DNA of 64,000 nucleotides from Arthrobacter sp. SLBN-100 (GCF_006715305.1 NZ_VFMY01000001.1:2976001-3040000); one strand, 5' to 3'. Positions 24,446 to 32,902 are shown, counted from the stretch's first letter. Numbers and translations are program-made. Notes: a model not told the origin generated them from the letters alone.

Positions 24446-25726
24446 CTAGGCGCCTGCGGGTACCGCAGCAGGCTTGCGGCCCAGCTCCGCCGTCCGCTTC
24501 ACCGACCACCACAGCAGGACCACCAGGAGCACGTTGCGGGTGGTGAGGATGGCGGCCATTACCGGGTGGGCGTGGATAAGCGGGGTGTAGAACAGCGGAT
24601 AGATCACGAAGGTGGTCATGGCGATCCCCATCAGCAGGGCCGCCGGGACCTTCCAACGGTTCCAATCGTGGGTGAGGCCGGCGATGATCACCGGCGCCAG
24701 CCAGATGATGAACTGCGGGGAACCTACCTTGTTGAACACGATGAACGCAGTAACCATCATGAGGGAGCCCTCAAGGAACAGTTCCTCCCGCTCCGCTCCG
24801 CGGTTCAATGCGCGGACCAGCAGGATGGCGGCAGCCACCGCGGCCAGGATCAGGAGCGGCTGCATCAGGAACGCTGCCGTGCCGGCCCCGGGACCGTAGA
24901 CCTCGGTGGAGTTGATGGCGGTGTTGTCCGCCATTTTCGAACCGGCGATGTTGAAGACGCTCAGCCACACCCATGGCGTGGAGAAGGTAGCCTCCAGCTG
25001 CATGCCGCGCTCGCCCTGGTTCAGGAGGAAGTCCAGGATGTGCCGCAGCCCGCCGGACAGCCAGGTTCCCAGCGCCACTGCGGCGGTCACCGCGACGCCG
25101 GCGAGGACCACCTGGGTCCGCTTCCGGCTCGCAATCACGATGGGCACCAGCACGGCCGCCGGCCACACCTTGATCCACGTGGCGATGCTGAGCAGGACGC
25201 CGGCAACGACGGGCCGCTGGGCCGCATAGAGCAGTGCGATCAGGACGATGGGAGCGGTGATGCCTTCCACTCGGGCGAAGCTGAGGTAGCCCATAAACAC
25301 GGTGAAGAAGAGCCACCACCAGGCCGGCGCGATGCCGCTTACCTTCCGCGGCCCGCGCGTCAGGAAAGCCAGCCCGATCGCGTTGAGCGCTGTGATGATC
25401 AGGAACCAGACGAGCAGGTACAGGCTTGGCCCGGCGATGTTCGCGAGGAAGATGGGGAGCTGGGCCAGCACGGGGTACACCCAGGGGCTGATTTTTCCGT
25501 CGAGGTCCTGCGGGTTGTAGCCGTCCCGGGCCCATTGGCGGTACTGCTCGGTGTCGCTGAAGGTGCCACCGTTGAGGAAAAAGGACGCCATCCAGCCCAG
25601 GAAGTAGAGATGGACGACGGCGAAGCCCCACCACACGCTGGATGGGCGGGCGAACCAGTCCACCACCTTGGCAGGAAGGACTTTGGTACGGACGGTGACC
25701 AGGCGGTCAAAGAACTTCGCGGAAAT
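24446..25726 (-). CDS. GT87-like membrane mannosyltransferase, second of a tandem pair, probable ATT start
   Basis: Multi-pass GT-C protein with a luminal motif NGGTFSDTEQYRQWARDGYNP and KVGSPQFIIWLAPVI, both typical of GT87/DUF2029 proteins related to PimE. The first standard start is GTG 25666 (406 residues), but the similarity to the upstream paralogue continues 20 codons further: FFDRLVTVRTKVLP here against FFGNLTRIRNVILP there. That frame opens at ATT 25726, directly after the upstream TAA, with AAGGAG 7 bases before it. I therefore annotate a 426-residue protein with an ATT initiation codon. The start is inference; the family call is firmer. Confidence 0.75.
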   Translation of the reverse strand: MSAKFFDRLVTVRTKVLPAKVVDWFARPSSVWWGFAVVHLYFLGWMASFFLNGGTFSDTEQYRQWARDGYNPQDLDGKISPWVYPVLAQLPIFLANIAGPSLYLLVWFLIITALNAIGLAFLTRGPRKVSGIAPAWWWLFFTVFMGYLSFARVEGITAPIVLIALLYAAQRPVVAGVLLSIATWIKVWPAAVLVPIVIASRKRTQVVLAGVAVTAAVALGTWLSGGLRHILDFLLNQGERGMQLEATFSTPWVWLSVFNIAGSKMADNTAINSTEVYGPGAGTAAFLMQPLLILAAVAAAILLVRALNRGAEREELFLEGSLMMVTAFIVFNKVGSPQFIIWLAPVIIAGLTHDWNRWKVPAALLMGIAMTTFVIYPLFYTPLIHAHPVMAAILTTRNVLLVVLLWWSVKRTAELGRKPAAVPAGA

Positions 25727-25727
25727 C

Positions 25728-27143
25728 TTAGGACTCCTTGAGCGCGGGAGCGGCTGCGGGTGCCTTTTTGCCCAGCAGGTAGAGGCGCCGGACGCTCCAC
25801 AGGAACAGGACCACCAGGAGGGTGTTGCGGATGGTCAGCACCAGGGCCATCCACGGGTTGTTGTGGCTGAGGGCGTCGTAGAACAGCGGGTAGATGAAGT
25901 AGGTGGCCACGGCGATGGCGATCAGCATGGCGGCGGGGACCCGCCATTCACGCCAGCTGTGGGCCAGCCCGACGGCGACCGCAGGGGCCAGCCACACCAT
26001 GAACTGCGGGGAACCCACCTTGTTGAACACCACGAACGCGGTGGCGAGGGTGAGGGCACCGGCCAGGAGCAGCTCGGTCCGGTCCACGCCGCCGCTGATT
26101 TTTCCGTTGTGCAGCGCCCAGAATGTCAGGCCGGCCACCAGCAGCGCGGCCAGGACCAGGAGGGGCTGCATCAGGACGGACATCAGCGCCGTGCCCGGGC
26201 CGTCCACCTGCATGGAGTTGATGTCGGTGTTCATGTACATCCGGGAGCCGCCGGCATTCAGGACGGACAGCCAGAGCCAGGGCGTGGTGAAGGTGGCCTC
26301 GAGCTGCATGCCGCGGTCGCCCTGCTGGGTGAGGAAGTTCAGCAGCCTGGAAACGCTGCCAACTGCTGCTGCCAGCGCGACGACGCCCGCCGTCGTCGCG
26401 ATTCCGGCAAGCACCACCAGGATCCGGTTCCGGACGACGGCGAACAGGGCCAGCATGATGGCGGCAGGCCAGACCTTCACCCAAGTGCCGGTGGCCAGCA
26501 GGATGGAGGCGATGAACGGACGGCCCACACCGTAGGCGAGGGCCACCAGGACCAGCGGTGCGGTGAGGCCGTCCACGCGGGCGAAGCCGAGCCAGCCCAT
26601 GAGGAAAGTGAACCCGAGCCACCACCAACCGGCTGGGATGGCGTTCTGGTCGCGGCCGCGGTTAGTCAGCTTCAGCAGGGCCCAGCCGTTGAGCAGGGTG
26701 GTCATCAGGACCCAGAGGAAGAAGAAAGGTCCCGGGCCCGCGATGCCGGCGATGGCCATGGGGATCAGCGCGAGGATGGGGTAGACCCAGGGGCTGGGGC
26801 CGCCGGTGAGGTTGGCGTCGTTAAAGCCGGCCATGGCCCAGTCGCGGTAGATGAACGTATCGCTGAAGGCTTCACCGCGCAGAGAGAGGGAGGCGGCGAA
26901 GACCAGGAAGACCAGGTGCACCACGATGAAGCCGCCGAGCAGTCCGCGCCCGGTGTTCAGCCGGTTCCGGACGGGCTCGGGAAGAATGACATTGCGGATC
27001 CGGGTGAGATTGCCGAAAAAAGCGTCCGTGGAAATGGCGGGATCCTTGTCAGGTCGTGGCACACGTATGGTGTTGTGCTGGTGGCGGGGTTCTGCCGCAT
27101 GGCTGGGTTCAGGGCATCGGAGCCGTTCAGGAACAGCGTCCAC
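25728..27143 (-). CDS. GT87-like membrane mannosyltransferase, first of a tandem pair
   Basis: Paralogue of the next gene, with about 10-11 transmembrane helices. Motifs: LRGEAFSDTFIYRDWAMAGFND, GPSPWVYPILALIPMAIAG, HNNPWMALVLTIRNTLLVVLF. In this family the Asp near FSDT is probably catalytic and the donor is polyprenyl-phosphate-mannose (inference). GTG 27143 gives 471 residues and could be leaderless (TAGAGT nine bases ahead); GTG 27062 is an equally possible start and gives 444 residues, since the first 27 residues look non-coding. The last codons contain the AAGGAG ribosome site for the following gene. Confidence 0.8.
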   Translation of the reverse strand: MDAVPERLRCPEPSHAAEPRHQHNTIRVPRPDKDPAISTDAFFGNLTRIRNVILPEPVRNRLNTGRGLLGGFIVVHLVFLVFAASLSLRGEAFSDTFIYRDWAMAGFNDANLTGGPSPWVYPILALIPMAIAGIAGPGPFFFLWVLMTTLLNGWALLKLTNRGRDQNAIPAGWWWLGFTFLMGWLGFARVDGLTAPLVLVALAYGVGRPFIASILLATGTWVKVWPAAIMLALFAVVRNRILVVLAGIATTAGVVALAAAVGSVSRLLNFLTQQGDRGMQLEATFTTPWLWLSVLNAGGSRMYMNTDINSMQVDGPGTALMSVLMQPLLVLAALLVAGLTFWALHNGKISGGVDRTELLLAGALTLATAFVVFNKVGSPQFMVWLAPAVAVGLAHSWREWRVPAAMLIAIAVATYFIYPLFYDALSHNNPWMALVLTIRNTLLVVLFLWSVRRLYLLGKKAPAAAPALKES

Positions 27144-27370
27144 TCCTGTCCAACTCTAATTCACGGTACTTTGGCGCCCGTAATTGCTCACCGTGCTCCA
27201 GCCGCCGCGCTCCTGACCTGCGGTTACTTTTTAGTTGATTTTTCAAGTTGCTGGCGCTGCACTGGTGGGGCATCATGAACTGGGCAGTAATATGCCCACC
27301 CTCGCCTGCAGCCTTGGGGAGCGCAGGTGTTAGCTCCGCCCCCTACCCCCAACCAACAAAGGCTAGACCC

Positions 27371-27574
27371 ATGAACTTTCCACTGACCCTCACCGTTGCC
27401 GACCGCGAGAGCATGGACAGCGAACTCGACGCCGCCGTGACGGCCGCCAAGGCGCACGCACTCGCCGGGAAGCGGCACGGCATCCTCGTCACCCGGCACG
27501 GCGTGGACAAGTTCACCGTTGCCCTGAGCGAGGCCGTTCCCTTCGGCCTCACCCGCGAACACCAGGCCTGGTAA
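27371..27574 (+). CDS. Small conserved protein, paralogue of the 61.1-kb gene
   Basis: A 67-residue protein. Residues 37-56 read HGILVTRHGVDKFTVALSEA, matching RGILVTKHGPGRFTVELNDQ in the small gene at 61068-61319, followed in both by VP(F/Y)G. So there are two copies in this window. No domain name is known to me. AAAGG stands 9 bases before the ATG. The preceding 227 bases carry only the leader of this gene and the start region of the divergent glycosyltransferase. Confidence 0.75.
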   Translation: MNFPLTLTVADRESMDSELDAAVTAAKAHALAGKRHGILVTRHGVDKFTVALSEAVPFGLTREHQAW

Positions 27575-27581
27575 GCGCTTC

Positions 27582-27625
27582 GCGCCTGGCGTTCGTGAAG
27601 GCGCCTGGCGTTTGTCGGCGCCTAG
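27582..27625. repeat. Imperfect tandem GGCGCCTGGCGTT repeats at a gene end
   Basis: GCGCCTGGCGTTCGTGAAG, GCGCCTGGCGTTTGTCG and GCGCCTAG follow one another between the small plus-strand gene and the stop of the convergent DUF3072 gene. Each unit contains the self-complementary GGCGCC, so the array can fold and may end transcription from both sides. Confidence 0.5.
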
Positions 27626-27882
27626 TTGTCTCCGGCGTTTCCGGAGCCGCTGCCGGACACTCTTCCGCTGCGCTCCTGCAGCCGGTCAATGTGCCTGGAT
27701 GCCTCCGCCTTGCTGAGATCAGCCGGGAGCTCTTCGCCTGCTTCCCGGGCCAGCGTATCGAGGTAGCTTCGCTGCGCCGCGGTCATGGGTTCGTCGCCTG
27801 TCACCCAGTCTTCCGGGTCTCTATTGAGTCCTGCATCCGGCTCGGGGGTGGGGCTGCCGATGGTTTCCTGGTTTTCACTCAT
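27622..27882 (-). CDS. DUF3072 family small protein
   Basis: An 86-residue protein. The second half, PMTAAQRSYLDTLAREAGEELPADLSKAEASRHIDRLQERSGR, is the DUF3072 signature, a small helical domain of unknown function. The first 40 residues are acidic and Pro-rich, and the C-terminal SGSGSGNAGDN is a linker-like tail. ATG 27882 is preferred because the longer frame runs through the hairpin of the upstream operon. Plasmid- and stress-linked copies of this family occur in actinobacteria, but no role is established here. Confidence 0.85.
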   Translation of the reverse strand: MSENQETIGSPTPEPDAGLNRDPEDWVTGDEPMTAAQRSYLDTLAREAGEELPADLSKAEASRHIDRLQERSGRVSGSGSGNAGDN

Positions 27883-27951
27883 GCCAAAAAGTCTAGGCTC
27901 CGGGACTGACAGGGCGAACCTGCTCATGGGTCCTGTACGGCACTTAACGAC

Positions 27952-27981
27952 GCTGGCCGCCCACTTGCGTGGACGGCCAGC
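27952..27981 (-). terminator. Hairpin after the tartrate operon
   Basis: GCTGGCCG (27952-27959) pairs with CGGCCAGC (27974-27981), 8 bp with a 14-base loop, about 50 bases beyond the glycerate kinase stop on the minus strand. Confidence 0.5.
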
Positions 27982-28029
27982 CTTGTTCAAAGTTTCTTTC
28001 TGCGGCGTCTGCCGGCTGTCCGCCGGATC

Positions 28030-29172
28030 CTACAGCAGGTTTTCGCCAATATCCCGCCCGATCCGGTGCAGCAGTGCTGCCGAGAGTTCCGGGTCCTTGG
28101 AGGAGTCCTGGTCCGTGTACTCGGCCAGGGTGTAGACCTGTGCCAGCGCCATCTCGGACCAGCGCTCCCGGGGGAGCAGTGAGCGGCCGGCGACGGCGAT
28201 GATCGGCCTGGTCCCGGAGCGGCGGGCGACGGCGGCGGGCAGCTTTCCGGCGAGCGTCTGTTCGTCGATGCTGCCTTCGCCCGTGATCACCACATCGCAG
28301 CTGTCCTTGCGGGTGTTGAAGTCCAGCAGGTCCAGGAAGTAGTCGGCACCGGAAACCTGCCGTGCTCCAAGCAGGAGGCAGGCATAGCCAATGCCGCCTG
28401 CGCTGCCTGCGCCCTCGTTTTCTGCCAGCGCCGCGGCGTCCTGGAACCCTGCTTCGGACATCTTTGCCACGAAATTCGCCAGGCTGGCATCGAGCGCGGC
28501 AACGTCCGCCCGGCCGGCTCCCTTCTGTGGCCCAAACACTGCGGGGGCGCCGTGCGGACCCCGGAGGGGGTTGTGGACGTCACTCGCCACGATAAGTTCC
28601 GTCTCGCCCAATTCCGGAAGCGCCGTCCGCTCGACGGCGTGGATCTCCGCCAGCGCCCGTCCGCTGCCCTGCAACGGACGCCCGGCAGCATCATAGAAGC
28701 GCAGACCCAGGGCGGTGAGCATTCCCATCCCGCCGTCCGTGCTGGCACTGCCGCCGAGCGCCAGGATGATCCTGGCCGGGTTGAGGCGGAGGGCGACCAG
28801 GACGGCTTCGCCGAAACCGCGGCTGGATGCCTCCAGCGGTTCGAGCTTTCCGCCGGCGAGCAGCCCCAGCCCGCAGGTGTTCGCCACCTCCACAACCGCC
28901 GTCACGCCGTCGAACGCGATGCTTGCCTGGACCGGCTGGCCCGTGGGGCCGGCAACGGTGCAGCTGCGGCGGCCGAAGCCGGAGGCGACGGCGGCATCGA
29001 CGCTGCCGTCACCTCCGTCCGCCAGCGGAAGCAGTTCGCAGTGGACCGCGCCGGTGGCGGAGCGGAGCCCCGAGGCCAGGGCGTCGGCCACTTCGCCGGC
29101 GGTAAGGCTGCCTTTGAACTTGTCCGGCGCAATGAGGGCGCGGACGGTGTGCGGGGCGGTTGCTGCGGTCAT
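28030..29172 (-). CDS. Glycerate kinase (GarK/GlxK family)
   Basis: Phosphorylates D-glycerate, giving 2-phosphoglycerate in this family, and feeds it to glycolysis. A 380-residue type-1 glycerate kinase: VRALIAPDKFKGSLTAGEVADALASGL at the start, LLPLADGGDGSVDAAVAS, LALGGSASTDGGMGMLTALG (the conserved Gly-rich loop), and CDVVITGEGSIDEQTLAGKLPAAVARR. ATG 29172 is one base beyond the TGA of the dctA-type gene, so translation is coupled. Downstream of a tartrate dehydrogenase that can yield glycerate, it completes a tartrate-to-glycolysis route. Confidence 0.92.
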   Translation of the reverse strand: MTAATAPHTVRALIAPDKFKGSLTAGEVADALASGLRSATGAVHCELLPLADGGDGSVDAAVASGFGRRSCTVAGPTGQPVQASIAFDGVTAVVEVANTCGLGLLAGGKLEPLEASSRGFGEAVLVALRLNPARIILALGGSASTDGGMGMLTALGLRFYDAAGRPLQGSGRALAEIHAVERTALPELGETELIVASDVHNPLRGPHGAPAVFGPQKGAGRADVAALDASLANFVAKMSEAGFQDAAALAENEGAGSAGGIGYACLLLGARQVSGADYFLDLLDFNTRKDSCDVVITGEGSIDEQTLAGKLPAAVARRSGTRPIIAVAGRSLLPRERWSEMALAQVYTLAEYTDQDSSKDPELSAALLHRIGRDIGENLL

Positions 29173-29173
29173 G

Positions 29174-30658
29174 TCAGACGGTTTCCGAGTAGGCGGGGCG
29201 GCGGTCAGTGGAAGGTCCGACGGCGGCGGGCCCGGATGGTGCCGTGCCGTCAGTTCCTGCATGCCTGGGTGCGTGGTGGCCGTACTCGGCGAGGTCGTCA
29301 TCGATGTCGGTGACGTCGTCAAGGCGGATGGGGTCCTCGGCGGGCATGGGCTCCACCGTTTCGCCAGCGAAGACGCGGCGGGCGCGGTCAACGTCCAGGG
29401 TATGGTCCCACCAGGCGATGAACAGTGTGGCTACGGCGTTGCCGGTGAAGTTCACCAGGGCCCGGCATTCGGACATGAACTTGTCGATGCCGAAGATGAG
29501 CATGATGCCGGCGGCGGGGATGGTGCCGATGGTGGTGAGCGTGGCGGTCAGGGCGATGAACCCGCCGCCGGCCACGCCCGCTGCGCCCTTGGAGGTCAGC
29601 AGCATCACGGCGAGCAGGCCCAACTGCTGGCCAATGGTCAGGTCCGTGTTGGTGGCCTGGGCGATGTAGAGCGCGGCGAGGGACAGGTAGATCGCGGCGC
29701 CGTCCAGGTTGAAGCTGTACCCGGTGGGGACAACCAGGCCCACGGTTTCCTTCTTGACGCCGGCGTGCTCGAGCTTGCGCATCAGGCCGGGCAGGGCGGG
29801 CTCGGCGGTGGAGGTACCCAGGATGAGCATGTACTCCTCCTTGAGGTGCCGGATCATCCGGAAGATGTTCAGCTTCAGGAAGGCCATCACTGAGCCCAGG
29901 ACCACCACCACAAAGAGGATGGAGGTGACGTAGAAAAGGGCAATGAGCCCGCCCATGCTGGTCAGTGATGAGACGCCGTACTTGCCAACAGCGAAGGCCA
30001 TGGCGCCGAAGGCACCCAGCGGGGCGGCCTTCATGATGAAGCTGAGGATCTTGAACATCACGCCGGTGAGCCGCTGCACGCCGTCAAGGACGGGTGCGCC
30101 CACCTTGCCCATGGAATTCAGGGCGATGCCGAAGACCACGGCGATGAAGATGATCTGCAGGATGTCGCCTTCAACGAAGGGGCCCACGATGCTGTTCGGG
30201 ATGATGTGCGTGAGGAACTGCCACCATTCCTGGTTGGCGCCGGCATCGATCAGCTTCGCCGCGGAATCGGACGTCTTGATGCTGCCGGCGTCTGCGTTGA
30301 CCCCATCGCCGAGGCGGAAGATGTTGATGGCCACCAGACCAAAGATCATGGCGAAGATGGTGCCGATCTGGAAGTAGGTCAGGGCTTTCAGGCCCGTCAT
30401 GCCGACCTTTTTCAGGTCGGCGACGCTGGCGATGCCGCCCACGATGGTGAGGAACACGATCGGGCCGATGAGCATTTTCATCGAGTTCACGAACGTGGTG
30501 CCGATGGGTTCCATGGCGATGCCGGCCGTCGGGGCCAGCCAGCCGACAAGGATGCCGATGACAATCGCTGTCAGTACCCAGAAGTAAAGTTGCCGGTACC
30601 AACGTGTTTTGCGGGCCGGCGCTGAAGCTGCCGTCCCGGCTGAGCTGATGTGATCCAT
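29174..30658 (-). CDS. dctA: DctA-type dicarboxylate/cation symporter
   Basis: Imports C4-dicarboxylates with sodium or protons. A 494-residue DAACS family protein with eight transmembrane helices and two hairpin loops: WYRQLYFWVLTAIVIGILVGWLAP at the start, MLILGTSTAEPALPGLM for the serine-rich HP1 (here the usual SSSE is TSTAE), VPTGYSFNLDGAAIYLSLAALYIAQA, and VAGGGFIALTATLTT. The C-terminal 60 residues form an extra polar tail. The ribosome site GAGGTAGGA precedes the ATG. Operon position next to tartrate dehydrogenase suggests tartrate as a substrate (inference). Confidence 0.93.
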   Translation of the reverse strand: MDHISSAGTAASAPARKTRWYRQLYFWVLTAIVIGILVGWLAPTAGIAMEPIGTTFVNSMKMLIGPIVFLTIVGGIASVADLKKVGMTGLKALTYFQIGTIFAMIFGLVAINIFRLGDGVNADAGSIKTSDSAAKLIDAGANQEWWQFLTHIIPNSIVGPFVEGDILQIIFIAVVFGIALNSMGKVGAPVLDGVQRLTGVMFKILSFIMKAAPLGAFGAMAFAVGKYGVSSLTSMGGLIALFYVTSILFVVVVLGSVMAFLKLNIFRMIRHLKEEYMLILGTSTAEPALPGLMRKLEHAGVKKETVGLVVPTGYSFNLDGAAIYLSLAALYIAQATNTDLTIGQQLGLLAVMLLTSKGAAGVAGGGFIALTATLTTIGTIPAAGIMLIFGIDKFMSECRALVNFTGNAVATLFIAWWDHTLDVDRARRVFAGETVEPMPAEDPIRLDDVTDIDDDLAEYGHHAPRHAGTDGTAPSGPAAVGPSTDRRPAYSETV

Positions 30659-30688
30659 GATTCCTACCTCGTTGTGGAATGTCCCTGG

Positions 30689-30763
30689 CGCGGAGGTCCC
30701 TTCCCAACGCTCGTAAGCTCGTGTCGGGCCCCTCGGGACGCCGCTTGGCTTGGGACCTCCGCG
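30689..30763 (-). other. Long-range stem-loop in the spacer between tartrate dehydrogenase and dctA
   Basis: CGCGGAGGTCCC (30689-30700) and GGGACCTCCGCG (30752-30763) are perfect 12-bp complements with a 51-base loop, filling most of the 115-base spacer inside the operon. On the transcribed strand no T-run follows, so an mRNA-processing or stability hairpin between the cistrons is more likely than a full terminator. The arm includes GGAGG, so it could also mask a ribosome site. Confidence 0.5.
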
Positions 30764-30773
30764 GAAAGACTAG

Positions 30774-31871
30774 CTAGACTGCGGCGGGTGCGAGGGTCAG
30801 TGCCTTGATGATCGCCTCGGTGACGTCGTCCGTGGTGGCGTGCCCGCCGACGTCGCGGGTCAGGTGCCCCGAGCCGGTGGCGGCCTCGATGGCGGCTTCC
30901 ACCTTGCGGGCTTCCTCGTGCAGGCCGAAGTGGTCCAGCATGAGGGCGGCGCTGGCAATGGCGCCGATCGGGTTGCTGATGCCCTGGCCGGCGATGTCCG
31001 GAGCGGATCCGTGGACCGGTTCGAACATGGACGGGAAGCGGCGCTCCGGGTTCAGGTTGGCGCTGGCGGCCAGGCCCAGGCTGCCGGCAAGTGCCGAGCC
31101 GAGGTCGGAGAGGATGTCCGCGTTCAGGTTGGAAGCCACGACGACGGACAGGTCCTCGGGCTTGAGGATGAACTTGGCGCTCATGGCGTCCACGAGGACA
31201 CTTTCGGTCTGGACGTCCGGGTAGTCCAGGGCCACGCGCTGGAAGGTTTCGTCCCAGAGGACCATGCCGTACTGCTGGGCGTTGGACTTGGTGACGGAGG
31301 AGACCTTCTTGACGGTGCGGGTCCGGGCAAGGTCGAAGGCGAAGCGCATGATGCGCTCGCAGCCCTTCTCGGTGAACAGTGCGGTCTGCAGGGCCACCTC
31401 GTTGCCGGGGCCGCGGCCACTCAGGTTGCGCCCGCCAAGGCCGGCGTATTCGCCCTCGCTGTTCTCGCGGACCACAACCCAGTCAAGCTCGGTGTTGTCT
31501 GCCTTGCGGAGCGGGGACTGGATGCCGGGCAGGAACTTCACGGGGCGGATGTTGGCCCACTGGTCGAAGTTCTGGGTGATGTTCAGGCGCAGGCCCCACA
31601 GGCTGATGTGGTCCGGGACGTTCTCCCAGCCGACGGCGCCGAAGTAGATGGCGTCGAAGTCCTTCAGGGCTTCCAGGCCCTTGGGGTCCATCATCTGGCC
31701 GGTCTTCTCGTAGTAGCCGCAGCCCCAGGGGAACTCGGTCCAGTCGAACGTGAACTTGCCGTTGGAGCTTTCGGCCAGGGCGTCCAGGACGCGGCGGCCT
31801 GCGGATACAACTTCCTTGCCCACGCCGTCGGCGGGGATTGAAGCGATGCTGAATTTCTGGGTGGCGCTCAT
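30774..31871 (-). CDS. ttuC: Tartrate dehydrogenase (TtuC/isopropylmalate-dehydrogenase family)
   Basis: NAD- and metal-dependent beta-decarboxylating dehydrogenase of 365 residues; family members oxidise tartrate or D-malate and can convert meso-tartrate to glycerate. Signatures: ASIPADGVGKEVVSAGRRVLDAL, FGAVGWENVPDHISLWGLRLNITQNFDQWANIRPVK (the tartrate-type substrate loop), VVRENSEGEYAGLGGR, metal-binding NLNADILSDLGSAL, and FEPVHGSAPDIAGQGISNPIGAI. ATG 31871 has GAGGAGG close upstream; the longer frame is untranslated leader. The following genes encode the transporter and glycerate kinase. Confidence 0.9.
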   Translation of the reverse strand: MSATQKFSIASIPADGVGKEVVSAGRRVLDALAESSNGKFTFDWTEFPWGCGYYEKTGQMMDPKGLEALKDFDAIYFGAVGWENVPDHISLWGLRLNITQNFDQWANIRPVKFLPGIQSPLRKADNTELDWVVVRENSEGEYAGLGGRNLSGRGPGNEVALQTALFTEKGCERIMRFAFDLARTRTVKKVSSVTKSNAQQYGMVLWDETFQRVALDYPDVQTESVLVDAMSAKFILKPEDLSVVVASNLNADILSDLGSALAGSLGLAASANLNPERRFPSMFEPVHGSAPDIAGQGISNPIGAIASAALMLDHFGLHEEARKVEAAIEAATGSGHLTRDVGGHATTDDVTEAIIKALTLAPAAV

Positions 31872-31987
31872 GCCAGCCTCCTCGTTGAGTGTTTGCAGTG
31901 AGCCTGTTAGCGCGGTCACACTGTCCTTCCTCTTTAAGTAGACGGCCCGCCGGCAGGCAGCGTCCAAGACTTAGTTTGGATACGCCT

Positions 31988-32004
31988 GATAGGCGCGGCC
32001 TATC
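31988..32004. promoter_or_regulatory. LysR-type operator ATAG-N7-CTAT upstream of tartrate dehydrogenase
   Basis: GATAGG-CGCGG-CCTATC is a perfect 6-bp inverted repeat with the T-N11-A form of LTTR boxes. It overlaps the stop codon of the lysR gene and lies about 120 bases before the tartrate dehydrogenase start. This supports a promoter for the catabolic genes inside or after the end of lysR. Confidence 0.5.
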
Positions 32005-32902
32005 TATTCTTCCTGGTTTCCGTGTGCCGGGCTGCCACGCCGAGGAAGGCTTTCGCTGCCGGGGTGAGGTTTTCCTTGCGGCTCAGGACGGCGACATCGA
32101 GGTGGTGCACCGGTTCGATGAGCAGCGTGCGGAGGCCCGCCTTGTGTGCTGTTGGCGCCCACGACGACGGCATCACGGCGTGGCCCACCCCCGCCAGCAC
32201 CAGCGGAAGGATGGAGGTCCGGTGGGCAACTTCGACGACGATTTCCACCTTGACGCCGTGCGCGAGGGCGTCGTCGACGAGCCAGCGCATGAGGGACCCG
32301 CGCTGGCTGGCGATGATGCGGTGCCCGCCGAGGTCTTCGCGCTGGATGGCTTTTCCGTCCGCGGGGAAGGTGTCTGCCCGGGTGTTGACGATGAGGATCA
32401 GCGGCTGGCGTTCGAGTTCCAGGACTTCAACACCGGGGACCCGGATGGGCGTGGGGGAGCCGGCCAGGCCGACCTCCGTGCTGCCGCTGCGCACGGAGTC
32501 GATGATTTCTTCAGGCGTGAAGGCGGCGCCAACGTTCAGGCGGACGGAGGGATGGAGCCTGGTGAACTCGGCGATCATGGACGTGAGGGGCTCGATCCCG
32601 GGGGAGGGCATGGTGATAATGTCCAGCCGCCCGCTGCGGACACCGCGCAAGGCCTGGACCGCGGACTGGGCGACGTCCAGGTCGCGCATGACCACGCGCG
32701 CAGGACCCACGAGCTCCCTGCCGGCTTCGCTGAGCACGGCTTTTCGTCCGATCCGGTGGAACAGCGGGACGCCCAGGTCTTTCTCCAGGCTGGCGATGGT
32801 CTGGCTCAGGGACGGCTGGGCGATGAGCAGGTGCTCCGCAGCCCGGTTGAAGCCGTCATGATCCACCACGGCGAGGAAGTACTTAAGTTTGCGGGTGTCC
32901 AC
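32000..32902 (-). CDS. LysR family regulator of the tartrate operon
   Basis: A 300-residue LysR-type regulator. The HTH is at residues 1-60: TRKLKYFLAVVDHDGFNRAAEHLLIAQPSLSQTIASLEKDLGVPLFHR. The effector domain follows from about residue 90 (GRLDIITMPSPGIEPLTSMIAEF ... VLAGVGHAVMPSSWA). GTG 32902 is preferred: AAAGGAG is 6 bases upstream. The frame stays open for another 473 codons upstream, but that is only the shadow of the divergent monooxygenase. It is upstream of and co-oriented with tartrate dehydrogenase, with an LTTR box between. Confidence 0.92.
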   Translation of the reverse strand: MDTRKLKYFLAVVDHDGFNRAAEHLLIAQPSLSQTIASLEKDLGVPLFHRIGRKAVLSEAGRELVGPARVVMRDLDVAQSAVQALRGVRSGRLDIITMPSPGIEPLTSMIAEFTRLHPSVRLNVGAAFTPEEIIDSVRSGSTEVGLAGSPTPIRVPGVEVLELERQPLILIVNTRADTFPADGKAIQREDLGGHRIIASQRGSLMRWLVDDALAHGVKVEIVVEVAHRTSILPLVLAGVGHAVMPSSWAPTAHKAGLRTLLIEPVHHLDVAVLSRKENLTPAAKAFLGVAARHTETRKNR

